A stretch of 64,000 bases of DNA from Leptodactylus fallax (GCA_947044405.1 CAMRHE010000035.1:5615501-5679500); one strand, 5' to 3'. Numbered from the stretch's first letter, positions 1 to 14,008 are shown. Numbers and translations are program-made. The notes: a model not told the origin generated them from the sequence alone.

Positions 1-580
1 TTAATTTTTTTCACATACTTTATTTTATTTTTTTCACTTTTTTTTTACTTTTTCATGTGTCCCATTAGGACACCTGAGCCAGAGATGCTGTGATCTCTGG
101 CTCAGTACTATAGACTGCAAGACTCAAGCAATACATGTGTCATGTGTCTTGCAGTCTATACAGGAAGTCATCACTATGGAGACACATAGCGCTGACTTCC
201 GAAGGTCTGGACGATCAACCAGTAGTAGGGCCCCGTCAGCCTGGGGTCACTGGGCAGACCCTGGGCTGCAGATTATAGATATCGGCACCCCCCCATCTCG
301 CCGCGGGGGTGTAGGGGGGGACGGCAAGATGGCAGAACTCCTTGGATGCCACGGTCATGTTTGACCGTGGCATCCAAGGGGTTAAAACCTCCAATCGGAA
401 CTCAGTTCCGACCGGGGGATATGGAGCAGGGTGTTAGCTGTCATTTACAGCTAACACCCGGTTCCGATGCCGCCCACTCAGATAGTGAGCGGGCGGCCGG
501 CCTCGGGCGTAGTATTATGCCCTGGTGCGCTAAGTACCTAGCGCCCAGGACGTAATAGTACGTCCAAGGTTGTTAAGGGG
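1..580. mobile_element. TTAA-flanked repeat, terminal ~580 bp (copy 1)
   Basis: This stretch matches the reverse complement of 36999-37580, including the segment that reads cccattaggacacctgag here. It ends in a CCCCTTAA-type terminus (as ttaagggg) followed by TTAA at 581-584. The other end lies outside the window. No transposase is visible. The flanking TTAA suggests a piggyBac- or Kolobok-like non-autonomous element, but the superfamily is not proven. Confidence 0.7.
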
Positions 581-832
581 TTAAAGAAGAAGTTACAGGT
601 CTGTGAGAGCCAGAAATCTTGCTTGTTTGTAGGTGACCAAATACTTATTTTCCACCATAATTTGCAAATAAATTCTTAAAAAATCAGACAATGTGATTTT
701 CTAGATATGTTTTCTCATTTTGTCTCTCATAGTTGAGGTCTACCTATGATGTCAATTATAGGCCTCTCTCATCTTTTTAAGTGGGAGAACGTGCACAATT
801 GGTGGCTGACTAAATACTTTTTTCCCCCACTG
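581..832. mobile_element. Tc1-like transposon end (truncated)
   Basis: This is a terminal inverted-repeat end of a Tc1-like element. It contains the block ggtggctgactaaatac and finishes at ...cccactg, followed by a TA dinucleotide at 833-834. The rest of the element is missing because the TTAA-flanked repeat at 1-580 abuts it exactly at a TTAA. No transposase sequence remains. Confidence 0.7.
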
Positions 833-834
833 TA

Positions 835-1150
835 AGTGGTGTACCCCAGGGTTCATGTTCAGGTCTGATATTATTTAACGTATTTATTAATGATATAGAA
901 GAAGGGATTTATAGCACTGTCTCTATATTTGCAGATGACACCAAGCTATTTAGTACAGTAGAGTCTATGTAGAATGCACTTAGGTTCAAAGCAGACTTGG
1001 ACAGAAATGGAGTGTTTGGACATCCACATGGCATATGAGTTTGAATTTGAAAATGTTATTCATCTGAGTAAAAATAATCTGCATGCAACATATGTCCTAG
1101 AGGGATTAAAGCTGGGAGAGTCACTGGTGAAGAAGGACCTGGGTGTACTT
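835..1150 (+). pseudogene. CR1-like LINE reverse transcriptase fragment (5' part)
   Basis: Translation across frames gives a GVPQGS block (motif B), then an FADDTKL block (the reverse transcriptase catalytic motif), then a TYVLEGLKLGES-like stretch and a DLGV block. These are typical of CR1-superfamily LINE RT. Stops and frame changes make it a dead fragment. The same element resumes at 6154 after an antisense L2 insertion and is cut again by a Tc1 at 6278. It is the oldest layer of the 1-8.8 kb stack. Confidence 0.75.
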
Positions 1151-1391
1151 TTTATTATTATTATTATTGTTTATTTATATAGCACCATTAATTCCTTGGT
1201 GCTTTACATTTGAGGGTTTACATACTGTACAGTACACAAGATATACAAAACAGATAATACTAACAGTGACCAACTGGCACAGTGGGATAGAGGGCCCTGC
1301 CCGCAAGGGCTTATAATCTATGAGGGAAGAGGGATAGAGACAGAAGGTGAGGGGAAAGGCTGTTCAGGTGATGGTGTGGTGACAGTAGTTG

Positions 1392-1628
1392 TTATTGGAG
1401 GTTGTAGGCCTTCCAGAATAGGTGAGTCTTCAGGGCCTTCTTGAAGCTTCTGATTGTGGGGGACAGTCTTTTGTGTCTTGGTAATGAGTTCCAGAGTATG
1501 GGGGATGCACGGGAGAAGTCTTGGAGACGATTGTGTGAAGAGCGGATAAGAGCAGAGCGGAGTAGGAGGTCTTTGGTGGATCGGAGGTTACGTGCGGGCA
1601 GGTAGCGGGAGATTAGGTCGGAAATATA
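1392..1628 (-). pseudogene. L2-like LINE ORF2 C-terminus, separated by Tc1
   Basis: The minus-strand frame here encodes ISDLISRYLPARNLRS..., then a FSRASPILWNSLP block and a RSFKKALKTHLF ending. This is the normal continuation of the RT frame that stops at the Tc1 border at 3264. Joining the two sides needs only removal of the Tc1 and one TA copy. It ends near 1392 and is followed by the LINE 3' UTR. Confidence 0.85.
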
Positions 1629-3263
<1,635 letters not shown>

Positions 3264-5134
3264 TATGGAGGGGACAGGTTGTGGATGGCTTTGTATGTCA
3301 GTGTTAGTAGTTTGAACTCTATTCGCTGGGCAACGGGTAGCCAGTGAAGGGATTGGCAGAGGGGAGTGGCCGAAGAAGAACGAGGGGAGAGTTGTATTAG
3401 GCGAGCAGCACAGTTTAAGGTAGACTGGAGGTGGGCGAGTGTGTTAGCTGGAAGGCCATGAAGAAGGATGTTACAGTAGTCTAGGCGGGAGATTATGAGG
3501 ACGTGGACTAGCATCTTTGTAGTTTCAGGGGTGAAGAAGGAGCGGATTCGATGGATGTTCTTCAGTTGGAGGCGGCAGGAGGGGTTGAGGGTTTGAATAT
3601 GCGGCTTGAAGGATAGGTAAGAGTCTAAGGTTATCCCAAGGCAGTGGGCCTGTGGGACTGGGGTAAGAGTGGTTCCATTAATTCTGATACATGGGTCAGG
3701 TAGGGGGGTCATGCGTGGAGTGGTGAAGATTATGAACTCCGTTTTCTCCATGTTGAGTTTGAGAAAGCGGGAGGAGAGAAAGGAGGCTACGGCTGCTAGA
3801 CATTCTGGGACTCCGGACAACAGAGAGGTAATGTCTGGTCCAGAGAGATATATTTGGGTGTCATCAGCATAGCAATGGTAATGGAAACCATGGGATTCTA
3901 TGAGTTGGCCAAGGCCGATGGAGAACAGGAGGGGTTCTAGGACGGAGCCTTGGGGGACACCTACAGAAAGAGGGTGTGGCAGGGAGGTGGTGTGCGAGTG
4001 GGAGATGCTGAATGTGCGGTTGGTGAGGTATGAGGAGATCCAGGAAAGGGCCAGGTCTGAGATGCCAAGGGATAAGAGTGTTTCTAGCAGAAGAGAATGG
4101 TCGACTGTGTCAAAGGCAGAGTAGAGGTCGAGGAGGAGGAGGACAGAGTAATGATGTTTGGCTTTGGCAGTTAGAAGGTCATTAGTGACCTTGGTTAGGG
4201 CAGTTTCTGTGGAGTGATGGGGTCTGAAGCCTAACTGTAGTCTGTCAAAGAGCGTATTGGATGAGAAATAGGAGGACAGTTCGGAGTGGACGTGTTGCTC
4301 CAGCAATTGTGAGACGTATGGGAGCAATGAGATGGGGCGATAGTTGGCTGGAGAGGATGGGTCAAGGGAGGGTTTCTTAAGTATAGGTGTGACGGTAAAA
4401 TGTTTGAGGGCGGAAGGGAAGGATCCATTGGTTAGAGATAAGTTGAAGAGATGGGTTAGGGCAGGAGTAATGAGTTCAAAGAGTTTGGGGATGAGATGTG
4501 ACTGGATTGGGTCGAGTGCACAGGAGGCAAAGTCATCAGCTGTGATAAGTGATGTCGGAGGAGGCACAGGAGGACGGAGAAGGGAGTTGAAGGTAGTGAA
4601 TATCTGCTTGGGGTTGCAGGATAGGGCAGATATGAGTGTGGTGAAGTAGACCTGCTTTGCAGAGGTGAGTACGTTCCTGAATGTGAGAACTGCCTCTTTA
4701 TACCTAAGGAAGCCCTCCTGGGAGTGGCTTTTCTTCCAGAGGCGTTCTGTAACCCGTGAGGAACGTCTCAGTTTTTTAGTCAGGTCAGTGCGCCAGGATT
4801 GCCTATTGATCAGTCGGGCTCTGGTGTTAGTGAGGGGTGCCACAGAGTCAAGGGCTGCAGTGATGGTGGTGTTGTAGAAGTCAGTGGCAGTATCTGCGTC
4901 CTGGAGTGAGTGGTAGGAGAGAGTCTGCGAGCGTGCGGATGTCAAGGCGATTAAGGTTCCTGCGGGGGCATGTTGGGTTAGGGGTTGGGGTTCTATTACA
5001 GAGGAGAGGGGAGAGAATGTCAGCCGGTTGTGGTCAGAGAGCGAGTACAGACAGAGAGGATGACTAGAGAGCAGAGGCAGGTGAATATGAGGTCGAACGT
5101 GTGCCCCTTTGTGTGGGTGGCAGAGGAGGACCAT
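3264..5134 (-). pseudogene. L2-like LINE reverse transcriptase
   Basis: A long minus-strand frame (about 620 residues) carries RT blocks in order: [31 protein letters not shown], a [11 protein letters not shown] block (motif A), VGVPQGSVL (motif B), [10 protein letters not shown] (motif C, catalytic YADD) and the thumb/C-terminal HWLPV-RIEFKLL block. This wording is characteristic of the L2 branch. The region between TADDFAS and CALDPIQ looks shortened relative to relatives, so an in-frame deletion is likely. The last residues at the low-coordinate end come from the inserted Tc1. The frame is otherwise free of stops for nearly 1.9 kb. Confidence 0.85.
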
Positions 5135-6014
5135 TGAGAGAGACGAAAGGAGGTTGTGAGGGACAGGAGACTGGAAGCGGGGGGGGGGGGTTTGTATTAA
5201 TGGGGATGTTGAAATCCCCCATGATGATGGTGGGGGTGTGAGTGGATAGGAAGTGCATTAGCCAGGTGGTGAAGTGGTCGATAAAGGCAGCAGTAGGTCC
5301 TGGCGGTCGATATATTATGGCCAGTTGGAAGTTGGAGGGCGAGTAAATGCAAACAGAGTGCACTTCAAAGGAGGGGAGGGTGAGAGCAGGTAACGGTTGG
5401 ATTGGGGCAAAGGACCAATTGTCAGACAGGAGTACGCCTACGCCTCCGCCAGGTTTATTGTTGGAGCGGGGAGTGTGCGAGAATTGCAGACCTCCATAGG
5501 AGAGGGCAGCAGGGAAGGTGGTGTCTGATGGTGTCAGCCATGTTTCTGTGATACCAAGAAATGATAATTTATGAGAAATAAAGAGGTTGTGGATGTAGTC
5601 AAGTTTGTTGCGTACAGAGCGAGCATTCCATAATGCACCGGGGAGTGTGTGGGGAGGGGCAGGAGCTGGTAAGATAGGTGTAAGATTTATGGGGTTCTGT
5701 GTGCTGATGCCGGTTGTGCGGAAAGATCCGACAGCAGGGAGGCGCTAGGGTGGTCCAGGATTAGGAGATATGTCGCCAGAAGTGAGGAGTAGCAGGGAGA
5801 AGGATAGCAGGTGTAAATAGGAGAGAGTGTGGGGAGGTTGTGTGTGTCTGGGGCGGAAAGCTTGTAGGTGTGTGAGTAGTTGTGCAGAGAAGGTCAGGTG
5901 GTAGGGTAGAATAGATGGAGAGATAAAGATATTCTTAGTGACATGGCTGGTTTGAAGTGGAAAAGTGTTTTTTACAAGTATGGGAAGAACAACAGTGATT
6001 AAAGTGAGAAGCAT
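5064..6014 (-). pseudogene. L2-like LINE N-terminus and AP endonuclease (broken)
   Basis: The open segment 5745-6014 encodes 89 residues with a hydrophobic leucine-rich stretch and ends in TSGDISPNPGPP, just before a TAG. Past that stop come endonuclease landmarks ITETWL (about 5.53 kb), AIIYRPPG and MGDFNIPI (about 5.2-5.3 kb). The last two include the catalytic Asp-Asn pair typical of LINE AP endonucleases. At least one stop and one frameshift break the frame, the latter near the G-run at 5180-5190. The NPGP terminus resembles 2A-like motifs reported in some LINEs, although the usual Glu is Ser here. It nicks target DNA in active relatives and is dead here. Confidence 0.75.
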
Positions 6015-6153
6015 TTCTATAGTTAATAACTAAGTTTCCTTTTAGTGGCTCGTTGTTACCTTCAGTTCCCTTCTGGTCCAATTCTGGCCTAATTCTGGTT
6101 TATACACTTAGAAACTGCACTTGAAAAATGCACTGACATGTAGATCACTACTT

Positions 6154-6277
6154 GTAGATCATAGGTTAAACTATAGCATGCAATGTCAATCGGCTGCTTC
6201 TAAGGCCAGCAGGATATTCGTCATGTATTAAAGGGGTATGGACTTGTGGGACAGGGATGTAATATTACCACTTTATA
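6154..6277 (+). pseudogene. CR1-like LINE fragment (3' part)
   Basis: After the L2 insertion the CR1 frame resumes with residues like VDHRLNYSMQCQSAAS and KASRI, a stop, then RGMD and DRDVILPLY. This is the CR1 stretch that follows the DLGV block at 1140. It stops at the TA where the next Tc1 begins. Joined to 835-1150 it gives continuous CR1 RT C-terminal coding sequence. Confidence 0.7.
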
Positions 6278-6393
6278 CAGTGGGTATGGAAAGTATACAG
6301 ACCTCTTTACATTTTTCACTCTTTGTTTCATTGCAGCCATTTGCTAAAAGCAAAAAAAGTTCATTTTATTTCTCATTAATGTACACTCAGCAC

Positions 6394-7274
6394 CAGTGGT
6401 GTAACTAGGAATGGTTGGGCCCTAAGGTGAACATTTGACATGGCCCCCCCCCCCGAACCGCTGCCCCCAACCACCCCCCTCCAACCCCCCCCCAAAAAAA
6501 AATGCATTCCTGTGCACACTATTATGTTCCATAGTGGCCCCTGCACACAGTATTATGCCCCATAGTGGCCCCTGCACACAGTATTACGCCCCCATAGTGG
6601 CCCCTGCACACAGTATTATGCCCCATAGTGGCCCCTGCACACAGTATTATGTGCCATTGTGGACCACCCATGAACAATTATTATACTCTGGGGTCTTTTC
6701 AGACCCCAGAATATAATGATTGGAGACCCAGGGGAGGATAGAAACATAAAAAAATAATGCTACTTACCTGTTTCTCGCTCCGGTCTACACCCTGCTACTT
6801 CGGCCTTCTTCAATGTTGGACCAGGCCGGCGTCACGTGATGTGGGCCGGCGCTGCAACGCAAAATGACGTCTGGGACGTCATCAAACAGGCCTGAAGCCT
6901 GGAGAAGCGTAGGAGAGGTAAGTACATCGTTTTTTGTGTTCCCTCACCTCCCCTGGGCTTCCGATTATTATACTTCGGGGTCTGAAAAGACCCCAGAGTA
7001 TAAAGATAGCAGTGATTGTGGGGTTTGGTCCGCGGCCTTACCTACCGATTCCCGCTACTGCACACAGCCGCCTCCGCAGAATCGGAAGCGCAGGCGAGCG
7101 TGAGCAGGAGTGGGGAACGGTAAGTATATAGGGCCCGTTACCTGCTGGGGTTACTCCAGCAGGTAACGGCCTATTAAAAAAAAAAAAAAAAAGCATCGGG
7201 GGTCCACGGGGCCCCATAATGTCCCAGGCCCCATGGCAGCCACTACCGCTGCTACCCCGGAAGTTACACCTCTG
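6394..7274. mobile_element. Non-autonomous hAT element (881 bp)
   Basis: The ends are CAGTGGTGTAACTAGG and, inverted, CAGAGGTGTAACTTCC. It is flanked by a perfect 8-bp duplication CTCAGCAC (6386-6393 and 7275-7282), lying in the inverted repeat of the host Tc1. Inside, 6515-6660 is a short array of a ~30-bp unit built on cccatagtggcccctgcac. No hAT transposase is encoded. A second copy starts at 25281. Confidence 0.92.
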
Positions 7275-7384
7275 CTCAGCACCCCATCTTGACAGAAAAA
7301 AAACTGAAATGTAGATAGTTTTGCAAATTTATTAAAAAAGAAAAACTGAAATATCACATGGTCATAAGTATTCAGACCCTTTGC

Positions 7385-8422
7385 TCAGTATTGAGTAGAA
7401 GCACCCTTTTGAGCTAGTACAACCATGAGTCTTCTTGGGAATGATGCGACAAGTTTTTCACATCTGGATTTGGGGATCCTCTGCCATTCTTCCTTGCAGA
7501 TTCTCTCCAGTTCCATCAGGTTGGATGGTGAACATTGGTGGACAGCCATTTTCAGGTCTCTCCACAGATGCTCAATTGGGTTGAGGTCAGGGCTCTGGCT
7601 AGGCCAGCCAAGAATGGTCATAGAGTTGTTCCGAAGCTTCTCCTTTGTTATTTTAGCTGTGTGCTTAGGGTCATTGTCTTGTTGGAAGGTGAACCTTCGG
7701 CCCAATCTGAGGTCCAGAGCACTCTGGAAGAGGTCTTCTTCCAGGATATCTCTGTACTTGGCCGCATTCATCTTTCCTTCAATTGCAACCAGTCTTCCTG
7801 TCCCTGCAGCTGAAAAACACCCCCATAGCATGATGCTGCCACTACCATGTTTCACTGTTTTGATTGTATTGGGCAGATGATGAGCAGTGCCTGGTTTTCT
7901 CCACACATACCGCTTAGAATTAATGCCAAAAAGTTCAATCCTCGTCTCTTCAGACCAGAGAATCTTATTTCTCACAGTCTCGGAGTCCTTCATGTGTTTT
8001 TTGGCAAAATCTATGCGGGCTTTCATATGTCTTGCACTGAGGAGAGGCTTCCTTTGGGCCACTCTGCCATAAAGCCCTGACTGGTGGAGGGCTGCAGTGA
8101 TAGTTGACTTTGTGGAACTTTCTCTCATCTCCCTACTGCATCTCTGGAGCTCAGCCACAGTGATCTTTGGGTTCTTCTTTACCTCTCTCACCAAGGTTCT
8201 TTTCCCACGATTGCTCAGTTTGGCTGAACTGCCAAGTCTAGGAAGAGTTCCGGTCGTCCCAAACTTCTTCCATTTAAGGATTATGGAGGCCACTGTGCTC
8301 TTAGGAACCTTGAGTGCTGCAGAAATTCTTTTGCAACCTTGGCCAGATCTGTGCCTTGCCACAATTCTGTCTCCTTGGGCAGTTCCTTTGACCTCATGAT
8401 TCTCATTTTCTCTGACATGCAC
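7385..8422 (-). pseudogene. Tc1-like transposase, family B, inactivated
   Basis: The frame is open for 345 codons and aligns with Tc1 transposases through VKHGSGSIMLWGCF, FTFQQDNDPKHT and [11 protein letters not shown] (second Asp and Glu in DD34E spacing). Two defects are visible. The first catalytic Asp is Glu (LWSEET instead of LWSDET). The N-terminus is also frameshifted: the expected Met-Arg-Ser-Lys start around 8397 is in another frame, so the apparent start at 8422 is not the original one. It is probably inactive. Its neighbours are the family B inverted repeats on both sides. Confidence 0.88.
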
Positions 8423-8876
8423 TGTGAGCTGTGAGGTCTTATATAGACAGATGTGTGCCTTACCTAATCAAGTGCAATCAATGTAATTAAACACAGCTGG
8501 ACTCCAATGAAGGAGTAGAACCATCTCAAGGAGGATCAGAAGGAAATGGACAGCATGTGAGCTAAATATGAGTGTCACAGCAAAGGGTCTGAATACTTAT
8601 GACCATGTGATATTTCAGTTTTTGTTTTTTAATAAATTTGCAAAAATATCTACATTTCTGTTTTTTTTCTGTCAAGATGGTGTGCTGAGTGTACATTAAT
8701 GAGAAATAAAATGAACTTTTTTGCTTTTAGCAAATGGCTGCAATGAAACAAAGAGTGAAAAATTTAAAGGGGTCTGAATACTTTCCATACCCACTGTAGG
8801 TAGGTAGATAGATAGAATAAATAGATTATATATTATAGATATAGTTATACATGATAGATTAGATAGATAGTATTGG

Positions 8877-9588
<712 letters not shown>

Positions 9589-9830
9589 AAAGGGAGTCTA
9601 TCACTAAAAAAACACCTTTTAAACTAATGTTATGTTGGAATGGCCTTTAATACTGATAGGACAGGTTCACAGAAATTGACTAGTTGAACTTGTGCTTCTG
9701 CTGCTTGCACAAACAGTTAACCCTGTGATTTCCAATAATCTAATTTTGTGTGAGTGTTGTGTCATAGAGCAGTTTCATCTCTATACACATTCTTTAAACA
9801 TACTTTTGTAACTGACAAGGCAATCCTGAT
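9589..9830. repeat. Interspersed repeat with an unoccupied TTAA site
   Basis: It starts TTAAAGGGAGTCTATCACTA. From about 9650 to 9797 it is nearly identical to 36850-36998. In the later copy the homology stops exactly at TTAA, where a 5-kb element begins. Here the sequence continues through TTAA (9794-9797) into acatactttt, so this is the empty target site. A divergent inverted relative lies at 41968-42650. Confidence 0.75.
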
Positions 9831-10099
9831 AGTGAAAAAATGTTTTGTTTTTTTTGGGCAAGATTTTTTTTTTTCTTCATTAAATACATACTGCTGTTTT
9901 AACAGATTTCATCTGTGCAAATATTGGTGTTGTTGTTCTTCACCCAATATGCAGTCTAACCTCTGCTAATCCTAAACAAAAATTGATTTTTTTACAATTC
10001 TAGTGACCAAATACACAGTGTGACTACATTAGTGCAGCCTTGGCTAATCTAAAAAAAAATCTGTTATTTCAGCATTTTTGGGGTATGTTCACTTAATAT

Positions 10100-10893
10100 A
10101 CTGTCTAGCCTGTGTCAATTAAAAAAAAAAAATAAAAAAATTGTAGTTTAATGTTTGTTTGTTTTTTTTTTCTTTTTTTACCGTGGGGGTTACCCCCGCC
10201 TTCTTCAGCTGTCAATCATAGGCCTTACAGTCCCTGACATTACTCAGGAGGCCAGAAGTGGCCCAAAAAGGGTGGGGACCCGGGACAGGGGAGGTGAATA
10301 ACACTGTTTTTTAAGTTCACAATCCTCTGCCAGGCATCCGGCAGCTTTACTCTGAGGGTATGAAGACACCCTCAAAGTAAAATAATAGTTTGTGGGTGGC
10401 AAACCCCCAAAATTTTGGGTTCAGATGAACCTCAGAAAATACAAGTTAAGCCAAACACAAAATTGTTAGAAAATCCTTAGGTGTGTGAGACTTTTTTAAA
10501 AATCTGATTAACATAGGAGACTCTCTGGGACATTATACTGTGTGGAGGGCCACTAAGGGGCATTTGCATGTGGAAACCATTATATTAAATGTGGGGACAC
10601 TGTGGGGGCCATTACATGTTGTGGGCCACTGAAGGGGCCATTTTACTTAGTATGAGGGTCATTATACTACATATAGAGGTAATGACTGGGACATTCTACT
10701 GTGTGTGTGGAAGTACTGAGGTGGCCATTATGCTATAGCTGGATACACTGAGAGGACCATTAGCCAATTGTTAATGAAGGCTCCAAATGAAGCCTCATTG
10801 TATTAACATTTATAAGTGATCACTGCTTTGGGGTTCTCAGTTGGGAAATTTTCTAACTAGGGGGTACTTCGCTTGAAAAGGTTGAGCACCACT
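10100..10893. mobile_element. Decayed hAT-like non-autonomous element
   Basis: The right part ends in aaaaggttgagcaccactg, resembling the inverse of a hAT terminus beginning CAGTGGTTCTCAACC. The middle (10500-10760) has degenerate units around ggccattatac, like the internal array of the hAT copies at 6394 and 25281. No transposase is visible and the left boundary is uncertain. Confidence 0.4.
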
Positions 10894-11889
10894 GGTCTAG
10901 TCTAATACTCACTGACTAGGAGCTAACTCTTTTAGTATTTTTAGTGCCTTGTCATTTTTCTTAAAATACTTTTTGTTACAAAATAACAAAAAATACAGTG
11001 TCAGAATTGTTGCCAAATCACTAAGCAGTGTGCAATAAAATGACTGGGAAAAAAACAGGGCAAGGGACAGACAAAAGGAGAATAAGGAGGAAACACTTGT
11101 TCAAGTTCTACTACTAACAATAATAAGGTGGATGGCAACAGCAACACTACTTCTGGTCTTGACAGACCCTCCAGTAGATGCAGTGTTGTCATACTTCCTG
11201 AATAAAGAAATTTTTGAAAGCAGTGAACCACAAATATCGAGTGAGGTTTCTGTGTGTTTCTCCTCAACATGTAATTTACCATTCTGTCTTTCTGTATGTC
11301 AACCATGTCTTCTCCTTTATTTTCACATACTTAATCCTATTCTCTAGTAGTCATGTGGCATCTGCTGAGAGAGACATTCCTCATAGTCCTAGAATTCCTC
11401 TTCTTCCTCTCCTTCCTTTTTGATGAGTTGGATGAGAACTACCAATGTTTTTTATGTAGAGCAGGTAGAGGTGGAAGGCCTGAGTGTTGGTGGAGGTAGT
11501 AGTGGCTGGAGGTGTGTTACTGGTGGTTGTGGTGGTAGGTAACTAGGGGGAAATATGTTAGGAATTGTGAGAGAATACAGGAATCCCATTGCCATGATGA
11601 CTCACAAAAAAGGGTGGAAGGTGATATGGAATACAATGACAATTCTGATAACATCTGGCAACCTATTCAGGGTAACACAGGGAGAGGGTGGTGGCAGCTG
11701 CAAAATTTCCACCTGACGTGCAACCCCAACGTCTAGAAGATCTGCCTGAGGTAGATCTGAGGAAAGCTCAGGTGGTGGTGGTACTGGCAGACATGTTTCT
11801 GGTTTTGGTGGCAACAACTATGTGCGGTCATCTCATCTCAGATCTGCAAACAGATAATTAGCCATGGGCGTTCAGGCACACGTGTAGGA
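10894..11889. other. No recognisable feature
   Basis: I find only short random open frames on both strands and no shared repeat. A GGTGGT-rich tract lies near 11490-11540 and again at 11770-11810. Confidence 0.45.
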
Positions 11890-12165
11890 ACTAGGTCTCT
11901 CCGTACTCACATGAAATAGCATCACCAGCATATTTGGCCTCAGGCTTCAGGTCTCAGAGGTAATCCTGGGCGAATGACATCACAGTAGAGCACTGGATGC
12001 CGTGAGGAGGTAGAGAGGCAGAGTGCTGCAAGAAGGCCCAAAAGAGGTAACAGAATGTGAGTATAAATGTTTTTTATTTTGTCACCTCCCCTGGTCCACC
12101 ACCTTTTATACTCTAGGGTCTCAAGAGTCCCTAGATTATAATAATTTACCGCAATGCATATCAAA
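11890..12165. mobile_element. hAT-derived relic
   Basis: Segments such as gtcacctcccctgg and the following ttatactctagggtct closely match the internal part of the hAT element at 6394-7274 (around 6945-7010). No ends are preserved. Confidence 0.45.
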
Positions 12166-12169
12166 GGTC

Positions 12170-13200
12170 ATAAATAGTGTCAAAGTTGCAGTTAGGAGAT
12201 GGGCTAGAGTTTTTCTCACTTTTTGTGAGAAGTATGTGACAGAGACTGTGAAGAAAAATTTTGGACAGCCTTCATAGCTACAATACAACCTATGAGCCTC
12301 AGGCCAAGTTGGATACTTTTCTGGAACTTGCACCCACTGATTGGGCATCTGCAGATATTTTTGTGTGTTTTCAGAAGCGAAAAGTTGTACACTTTTTGGG
12401 GAAATGGTCTATAAACACAGAGACACTGACTTCCCCCAAAGAGTACCAAAATTCAGCTCTAGCCAAGTCTCTACCTACATTTTTTGGAAGATTTGTTATT
12501 GTTGTTCAACTGCCTTACCAACCACCAAGATATCCAAAACGTTTTCAGGCTTGGCCATAATGACCATCGTTACGTATGGAGAAAAATGGGAGAAGCTTGC
12601 AAGCCTGAAAACACCATCCCACCTGGGACACCCGGGTGTGGCAGCCTCATGTTGTGGGGTTATTTTGCTGCAGGAGGGACTGGTGCACTTCACAAAATAG
12701 ATGACATCATGAGGAAAGAACATTATGTGGCAATACTGAAGCAACATCTCAAGACATCAGTCAGGAAGGTAAAACTTGTGTGCAAATGGGTCTTCCAAAT
12801 GGACAATGACCCAAAGCATACTGCCAAACTGGTTACAAAGTGGCTTAAGGATAACAAAGTCAATGTTTTGGAGTCACAAAGCCCTGATCTCAATCCTATT
12901 GGAAATTTATGGGCAAAGCTGATAAGGCAGATGTGAGCAAGGCGGCCTACAAACATGGCTCAGTGACACCAGTTCTATCAGGAGGAAGGGGCCCAAATTC
13001 CTACCAACTATTGTGAGAAGCTTGTGGAAGGAGATCCAAAAGCTGTGACCCAAGTCATACAGTGTAAGGGCAATGGGACCAAATACTAATGAAATGGATG
13101 GAAACTTTTGACTTTGCAAAAAGTAATAAAAATGCCTTACAAAAATTCTCTCTCTCTCATTATTCTGGAATTTGGCAAAAATAAATAATTTTGGTAATCC
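12170..13200 (+). mobile_element. Decayed Tc1-like transposon
   Basis: A plus-strand Tc1 relic whose recognisable body covers the C-terminal half of a transposase. The 3' end is loose around 13100-13200 and contains a (CT)n tract. I cannot find clear inverted repeats or TA duplications. Confidence 0.6.
12545..13090 (+). pseudogene. Tc1-like transposase C-terminal half, dead
   Basis: The frame 12484-12936 reads GHNDHRYVWRKMGEACKP, a GSLMLWGYFAAGGTGALHKID block, [15 protein letters not shown] (second catalytic Asp) and SPDLNPIGNLW. In the last block the catalytic Glu is Gly. The PTVKHGG block is garbled, and a stop follows shortly after. The tail to about 13090 (KGNGTKY-like, frame-shifted) matches the usual C-terminus. 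It is inactive because the N-terminal DNA-binding half and one catalytic residue are lost. Confidence 0.8.
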
Positions 13201-13229
13201 TAATTGACCTAAAACGGGAAAGGTTTATA

Positions 13230-13745
13230 CTGATTTCATATGGACCATGCTGGTATAACCTGGGTATCTCCTGTATATAATTATATATGTACAGCTGGTA
13301 TAAGTTATACATCTTGTATATAGTGATATGTACAGATGGTATAACCTGGGTATCTCCTGTATATAATTATATATGTACAGCTGGTATAACCTGGGTATCT
13401 CCTGTATATAATTATATATGTACAGCTGGTATAACCTGGGTATCTCCTGTATATAATTATATATGTACAGCTGGTATAACCTGGGTATCTCCTTTATATA
13501 ATTATATATGTACAGCTGATATAATCTGGGTATCTCCTGTATATAATTATATATGCAGCTGGTATAACCTGGGTATTTCCTGTATATAATTATATATGTA
13601 CAGCTGGTATAACCTGGGTATCTCCTGTATATAATAATACTGTATATGTACAGCTGGTATAACCTGGGTATCTCCTGTATATAATTATATATGTACAGCT
13701 GGTATAAGTTATACATCTTCTATATAGTGATACGGACTATGCTGG
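13230..13745. repeat. Minisatellite, 45-bp unit, about 10 copies
   Basis: The unit contains cctgggtatctcctgtatat followed by aattatatatgtacagctgg. A degenerate first and last copy share ataagttatacatctt, so the array has matching ends. The unit length is a multiple of three and stop-poor, which creates a 163-codon minus-strand frame with no coding meaning. Confidence 0.95.
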
Positions 13746-13921
13746 TATACATAATACATATATACAGTACTTGGTATTATTTGTTCATCTTCCTTATATC
13801 CTTGTAATAAATCACTAACTAGATGCCATTTTCTTAGACTATAGATGTGAATATACTGTGACTATTGTATACAGTCATGTGATCACTGTATACACTGCCT
13901 GCCATTCAGGACTTGCACAGG

Positions 13922-14008
13922 TGACATCATCATAGCCCGGCATTCCTCAGAATTCTGGTGACATCATAAAAGCAGTGACATCACAATGTGCTGTAGAATC
14001 TATATAAG
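13922..14008 (+). promoter_or_regulatory. Promoter of exon 1a: TGACATCA repeats and TATA box
   Basis: Three exact TGACATCA octamers (13922-13929, 13959-13966, 13976-13983) resemble ATF/CREB or AP-1-type sites by sequence. A TATATAAG box follows at 14001-14008, 45 bp before the ATG. That spacing implies a very short 5' UTR of roughly 15-20 nt. The second first exon has the same TATA box at the same distance. Confidence 0.6.

Larger units (their letters stand above)
6278..8796 (-). mobile_element. Tc1-like transposon (family B) carrying a hAT insertion
   Basis: The termini are CAGTGGGTATGGAAAGTAT and its inverse, with TA at 6276-6277 and 8797-8798. Inverted repeats are about 220 bp. Removing the hAT element and one copy of its 8-bp duplication leaves about 1630 bp, the normal Tc1 size. 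It sits in the CR1 LINE. The transposase inside is damaged. A fragment of the same family's end lies at 42866-43055. Confidence 0.9.

Noticed and set aside
840..1213. Possible small gene from the open frame 974-1213
   Set aside because: It overlaps CR1 reverse transcriptase remnants in another frame and runs into the L2 3' end.
13225..13716. 163-codon minus-strand frame rich in Tyr and Ile
   Set aside because: Product of the 45-bp minisatellite, not a gene.
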